Below are positions 59,028-64,000 of a stretch of 64,000 nt of DNA, piece by piece (the stretch's first letter is position 1; each line of letters opens with the position of its first letter). Location of the stretch: NCBI GenBank assembly GCA_019914995.1, contig CM034144.1:1498001-1562000 (forward strand), in the 5' to 3' direction. Position numbers and translations under genes: made by a program. This stretch comes from Acanthochlamys bracteata. Taxonomy: Eukaryota > Streptophyta > Magnoliopsida > Pandanales > Velloziaceae. The notes beneath the pieces are model-generated. The model was not told the origin of the DNA and searched no databases. It saw only the letters and a program-made list of their open reading frames with translations.

Positions 59028-61501
59028 TGTAATAACTATAACCTTATGGACTGCAGGAAGCTATTGTAAGAAATAGTGGCCTTTACATGCAATGTTTCTT
59101 ACTTAGGGTTTTTTTTTTCTTTTCTTCTTCTTCCTTTCTCATTTTTCTGCCCTAACCCATCAGCCGCCACTGCTCCGGCGTGAAATCAGCCCCTTTCCCG
59201 CGATATTCACTTCATTTCATCTTCTCAAGCCATCCTCCTTCTCATTTCCGGTAGTCCTTATCAATTCCGGCGAGCTACGCCGTGCGGAACAAATTTTTAA
59301 AATTTGTCCGGCCATTTTGCCGGCGTTCCGGCGACGGTGAGTAGTTAGAAACATTCCTCTCAAATTGTTAAGCCTTTTCCATCATTTAATTGCGTTGATT
59401 TTCAGCTCCGGCGATTGATATCACGTGAGTTCGCCGCCGAACGTTATTTCGTCGATTCCGGCCACCGGCGACAAAATTAAAACTCGTCGTTCATTCTATT
59501 GGATTCTACTATCAGTATTGGTCATTTTTACTGCCTTGAACGCATTTAGCCGGAACCCTAGCTAGCCGGAATCCGACGAACTTTTCCGGTGAACTTTCCG
59601 GTGACCTAATTAGGTGAGTTAAAAATACTTGCATCGCATATTTGAGATTGTTGTTAGATAAATTATTAATTTGTTTCGTTTTAGGAAATCGTTGGATTGA
59701 AAATACGTGACTTGTTGCCGATTCAAGTCGTTTTAGCATTCGATCGTCTCACATCGTCGGTAAGCTTCTTGGATTCGTTAGTTAGTGCTTATTGTGTAGT
59801 GGATTAGGAATTTGAATAAACCGTTGAACGAATGAAATTCTACAATGGTTCACCGTATGCTATTAAATCTTGGATTCAAACTTAGTTAAATATTTATTAC
59901 AAGTATTTGATTTAGCTTTCATTAGCGTGCTTATTATTGAATATGCCCGTATGCACGTTAGGTGGTACGAATGACTTGAATTCGAACGGTGCGGCTTAGA
60001 GTTGACAGTTGATATAAATACTTGCTTGGACTACAGGTGAGGGTTACCGTGCCACCTTTTCTTCCTAGATTAACATTAGGCTTTCGGCACAAGTAGCATT
60101 CACTTTGGAAATTCCGGCGTACTTTGCCATTCTCTTTATATATTTTGATTTATCCTTCATGCTACATATGCCTGTACATGCTTAGGTTTATTTTACATCA
60201 TGTTTATAGTTAGTATTAGCATGTTTGTATATTGTAGACTATGTGGCATAATTATGAGAATATACTATATACATGTCAATATTGTTCTTTCATATATGCA
60301 TAATTATGATCATGATAGCATTGAAGGCATTGGGCATAGCATGTTCATTGAGTGAAAATCTATTATGTTGCATCTACTTGTTAAAGACTGTCGTAACCTA
60401 TTTTATTATATATGTTGAATGAGATATTAATACGGTGGGTCCCAGAAGATACTGGGCACCGAAATGGATAGCCGATAGGTCCCAGAATATACTGGGTATC
60501 GAATTATAAGTTATGGATTGTCGGTGAGTCCCAGGACATACTGGGCACCGAGCTATAATGATATTATTTGTCTGTGGGTCCCAAGACATATTGGCCACCG
60601 AGCTTACCTGTGGTTTGATATATATAAACGTATTACGTATGTATGCTTATATGATATATCCGATAGTGTAATGTGAATTGGAAAAGTGATCTCACTCGAT
60701 CGCTTATTTTGTATGATTGTGACACTTGATGCATCCGTATACATTATTACATATATTTGCTTGCATGGGTGCACTATATATATGTAAATGTATTATAGTC
60801 TTGAGAGTGTCGCATAACATTGTTTCATATTATCGTATATCTCTGCTAAGAACTGAGTCGGTATGGGACGATTCAAAACCTAGTAGAATCTGATCTGATC
60901 TATCATTGCATCTGCTTCATGTAGATAGTACTATAATGCCTATTTAATGTATTATCTAAATTGGGCATTCTGCTGTTTTACCTCACTGAGACTGGGCTCA
61001 CCCTTTTTCTCTTCTTTGGCCTTCCCCAAATAGGTCAGAAGCTAACGGGCGCTGATTAGACTCGATATTGCTGGACCGAGAGCGTACGGAGGGTATTTGA
61101 TAAATCTTTTGGCATGTAGTTAGTTCTGTAATTCTCGAAGGGCATTGACTTTTCTTGTACTTTATTGTATTTGGTATTACGATGGTATTTATTTTAGATT
61201 GTAATAGGTGTTGGTGGCTACCGGTAGCTCATAAATATTTTTGTTGGTTTTAGTATTTATATGATTTTATTTATTTGTTCTGTTTTGTCGTTATTAAGTG
61301 ATTTATTGTGGTACAGGTTTTCACTTGAAATTATAAAGAAGATTTTACGGAAATTTTATTTTTTTTTTTTTTTTTGTTGGAGATATTTGGTAAACCGTTT
61401 ATGATGTTTTGGATCAGGCTTACTGGGTTAGGCCGAGTTTGGGCCTTGTCTAGACTCAATTTAGTCCAGTGCCGGTCAGAGTTTAGTTTTGGGTCTTGAC
61501 A
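59028..61501 (+). repeat. 3' LTR of the truncated Tekay element (2474 bp)
   Basis: Starts TGTAATAACTATAACC and ends GGTCTTGACA. It shares many ordered blocks with the solo LTRs at 37914 and 42912, including a GGTCCCAGAATATACTGGGT-type minisatellite at 60434-60601. The two families are clearly diverged, so they are different insertions. Confidence 0.92.
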
Positions 61502-61802
61502 TAACGATACTTCAGTTGAGCTAGACCTTAGAAACTTTACCGATTGCGTTAAATATGCAAGGAATATTTTACTATTTTACTTATTGTAATGGTGGTTGTA
61601 GATACATAAGGAGCAAAAGGGCAAAAACATGTTGCTGTTTGGAAAGCATGATTTTGGTGTCACCATAAGTCCCAACCCAGACTACGCATTTGTTGCTACA
61701 CTTACGTATATTTTGAGAGAGCTACATGAAGAAGAAGAAGAAGCAGCGGCAGTAAACGGAGCAGTAAGCGGAGCTACTGTTGGCGCCGCTTCGGCTTGTT
61801 GA
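61502..61802 (+). pseudogene. LOR: LOR copy 3 remnant (end of exon 2, exon 3)
   Basis: 61502-61527 matches the end of LOR exon 2 (TAACGATACTTCAGTTGAGC). The donor region is deleted. Exon 3 (61602-61802) is open for 66 residues (HDFGVTISPNPDYAFVATL) and is less damaged than exon 3 of copy 2. Exon 1 and most of exon 2 are absent. Confidence 0.9.
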
Positions 61803-63603
61803 AATGGGTAACTTTTGTAGAAGAAACGAATCAAATTGTTGGTTAATTAAGGGAGAACAAGTTATTTTAGCTATTAAGCAAGTTGTGTACTTGACATGGA
61901 TCAGAGATACAAGTGGCAATTTAGATTGGTGGATCCGTTTTAAATCGATTTATTTAATAATCGGATCAAATTCGTTCAATTTTAATTCAATACATAAATT
62001 TATACTGATCAAAATTGTTAACGTTAATCTAACATATTAATAACAAGATCAAATTCGGATCCACCCATTTAATAATTAAATTTTTAATTTTATATTTTAT
62101 ATTTTTAAATTTAAGCGAAATCATAAAATCAGTTGGAATAAAAAGTACACGATATTTTCTGTGACAAGATATAGTAGTGAATGCCCGTCAAAATACTATT
62201 TATTACTTAGTAACTTTATCGATCTTTAGTATACAATAAAAGTTTTTATTTTTATTTTATAAAAATATATAGTGACAGTTAAAATTTTATAATTATAAAT
62301 ACATATAAATAATTTCGATAAAATTTTTGAAAAATATAGCTATCTAATAAAATATTTATACTAAATCTAAATTCGTTATTAAAAAATACCTACATGATAA
62401 TATTTTCAAAAATATTATAATTCATCTTACACGATTTTACTTAAGATAAAAATAATTAATTAATTATAAATATAATATAAAATTTATAAATTATTATATT
62501 ACAAATATTTTATTATATAGTAAGAAAATATAAAAATTATTTTTTTAAAAATAGCAATTCAGATTAGTGAATTATATTTGAGTTAATTCGAATCGACCCT
62601 TTTAATAATTAAATCAAATTCGTTCAATTCTAATTTAATTTATATATTTATACGTATAAAATCTTTCAATTTTAATTCTAATTAAACGAATCAATATCGG
62701 ATTAAAATTTCAGATCGAATTGTTTGTAATCATTTCTAACTGCATCCATTGTTTTAGAGTGCCTGCTTGACCTTGGAGGTCTCTTCTTTTTTTGACAATC
62801 TAGTTTCTGAGACATGAATTATTAAGTTACCGTAAATAATATTATTATAAATAAATATTATAAATATTAAGAGTCGAGAGTTGATGTCGTTATGTTGCTA
62901 CGACAACAAATATAGATGTCATATCTCTTCACGAACACATGCTTCGCCGCCATTGAGCTCGATGAAAAGCTTTTCTTTCTTTCATGTTGCTATAAAGACA
63001 CCGCACACGCATTGAAAATAAAATTTAAACATAAATTACTAATTATAAAATAAAACATAATATGAAAATTTTATAATTCATTTTTGTAAATAAAACTGAA
63101 TTTAACTTAACAAAACACGTCCTTAGTTAAACCAAATAAACTTTTTTTATATTTGTGCAATCAATTAATTTATTAATTGATGAGACCCGGTTAGGTTTGG
63201 ATTCGGTTGGGTTTATTAGTAGTAAGCAGTCGGCACCGACTATACCGGTTCACTCACTACTTGCCACCAACTTCTCTTTCCTTCACATACTAGTTTTGTA
63301 ATGTTAGCCCTCTATTTCAGATTATAAAATATAAACTCCCTGTTACTTCACTTTAACAAGAAATGAAGACCATTCTGTGATGATTTTATTATGAGATTGT
63401 TTTAAATACACTTAATTTTACTTTTTCTATTCAGATTTTAAGTTCGGTGTTTTAATTGTCACTCTAAATTTCACTTTTATTAAAATTTAATTTTAAATTT
63501 TACTTTATTTATTTTAAATATCATTCTGAACTTTATTTTTTATTAAATTTTACTTCTTACCGAATTTTAATTTTACGAATTTAATTTTGCAAAATTCAGT
63601 TAC
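61803..63603. other. AT-rich intergenic DNA
   Basis: The first 350 bases are the LOR 3' flank (see 57550-57886). The rest has no recognised gene, only short frames and long A/T runs. Confidence 0.5.
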
Positions 63604-63850
63604 GGGCGTGTTTATCAACACCTCAAACTCACTTTTTTTAATTCACTTTCAATATAAAATACATAAAAAATTAAAATAAAATTTATTTATTAATAAATTT
63701 TTTTAAAAATTTAATTTTAAAACTTATTATAAATATTAAATTAATATATAATTTTATTTTTATTAAAATTTTCTAATTTTTAATTTAATTTTTTAAATTA
63801 ACTTTCGAAAAACTCACTTTATCTACTTTATTTTTATGGTAAACACGCCC
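63604..63850. mobile_element. Tourist-like MITE, complete, TSD TAC
   Basis: Ends GGGCGTGTTTATC and, reversed from the right, GGGCGTGTTTACC. TAC flanks both sides (63601-63603 and 63851-63853). It is 247 bp with an AT-rich interior and no gene. The 3-bp duplication and the GGGCGTGTTT terminus fit PIF/Harbinger-derived MITEs. Confidence 0.85.
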
Positions 63851-63983
63851 TACGTGCATCTGAAATACACCCTATGAGGTTCAAAACTAGAGGATCTTCC
63901 TATTTCATTTGTTAAACAAGTATGGTGGATTCACAAAATACAATATTTAAGGTCCTCTACTACAAACTCTCGAGATGTTTTGC

Positions 63984-64000
63984 TAGGGGTGGCAAATTTT
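63984..64000. mobile_element. Terminus of a hAT-superfamily element at the window edge
   Basis: TAGGGGTGGCAAA is the common terminal motif of many plant hAT elements and their MITEs. The rest lies outside the window. Confidence 0.6.

Larger units (their letters stand above)
57887..61501 (+). mobile_element. Truncated Tekay/Del-type Gypsy element: integrase, chromodomain, 3' LTR
   Basis: Only the 3' part is present. The left edge cuts into the start of integrase (HEWKWDHICMDF). The 5' LTR, gag, protease, reverse transcriptase and RNase H are missing. The 3' LTR is complete. The right edge abuts exon 2 of a LOR remnant at TAACGATACTTCAG, so the element probably landed in a LOR exon. Confidence 0.9.

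Overview
The window is nuclear DNA of a flowering plant. It has spliced protein genes of plant families, a very AT-rich background, and dense Ty1/Copia, Ty3/Gypsy, PIF/Harbinger and MITE sequences. I could not fix the species; a monocot would fit but is not proven. Four genes look intact: a sugar transporter of the STP7 type (minus, 3266-7520), a nonaspanin/TM9 protein (minus, 10271-12250), a nuclear protein with an R3H-like domain and two G-patches (plus, 27515-35013) and a LURP-one-related (LOR) gene (plus, 36454-37287). All exon joins were checked for frame by hand.

Left part (1-20 kb): a Copia element on the minus strand enters from the left edge and its LTR ends near 2.86 kb. The STP gene follows, with a hAT-like MITE in its 2.4 kb first intron. 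Then comes a gene-poor stretch with small MITEs, then the intronless TM9 gene. A 6.25 kb PIF/Harbinger element (12818-19069, TSD TTA) sits just upstream of the TM9 promoter. It carries broken transposase and Myb-like genes and a large block of tandem repeats.

Middle part (20-36 kb): an old but complete Ty3/Gypsy element (20635-26529, two LTRs, TSD GAATC), then the seven-exon G-patch gene. Intron 2 of that gene holds a LINE-type RNase H remnant.

Right part (36-62 kb): a LOR gene cluster rebuilt by retroelements and duplication. The intact LOR gene is followed by an almost perfect tandem duplication of about 5.0 kb (36924-41921 and 41922-46918). The unit contains the 3' end of LOR, a diverged LOR-like exon relic and a Tekay-type solo LTR with TSD GAAAT. 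A second LOR copy is a pseudogene whose promoter (about 47385-47559) is split from its coding region (56674-57549) by a 9.1 kb Gypsy element inserted at its start codon (TSD AATGG). That element has an internal gag-pol duplication of about 3.2 kb. A third LOR remnant (61502-61802) abuts the LTR of a truncated Tekay element (integrase, chromodomain, 3' LTR).

The last 2 kb is AT-rich DNA with a complete Tourist-like MITE (63604-63850) and the start of a hAT element at the right edge. I found no RNA gene, no CRISPR array and no clear novel multi-gene system. The most unusual structure is the layered LOR/retroelement cluster, and part of it could be an assembly effect.
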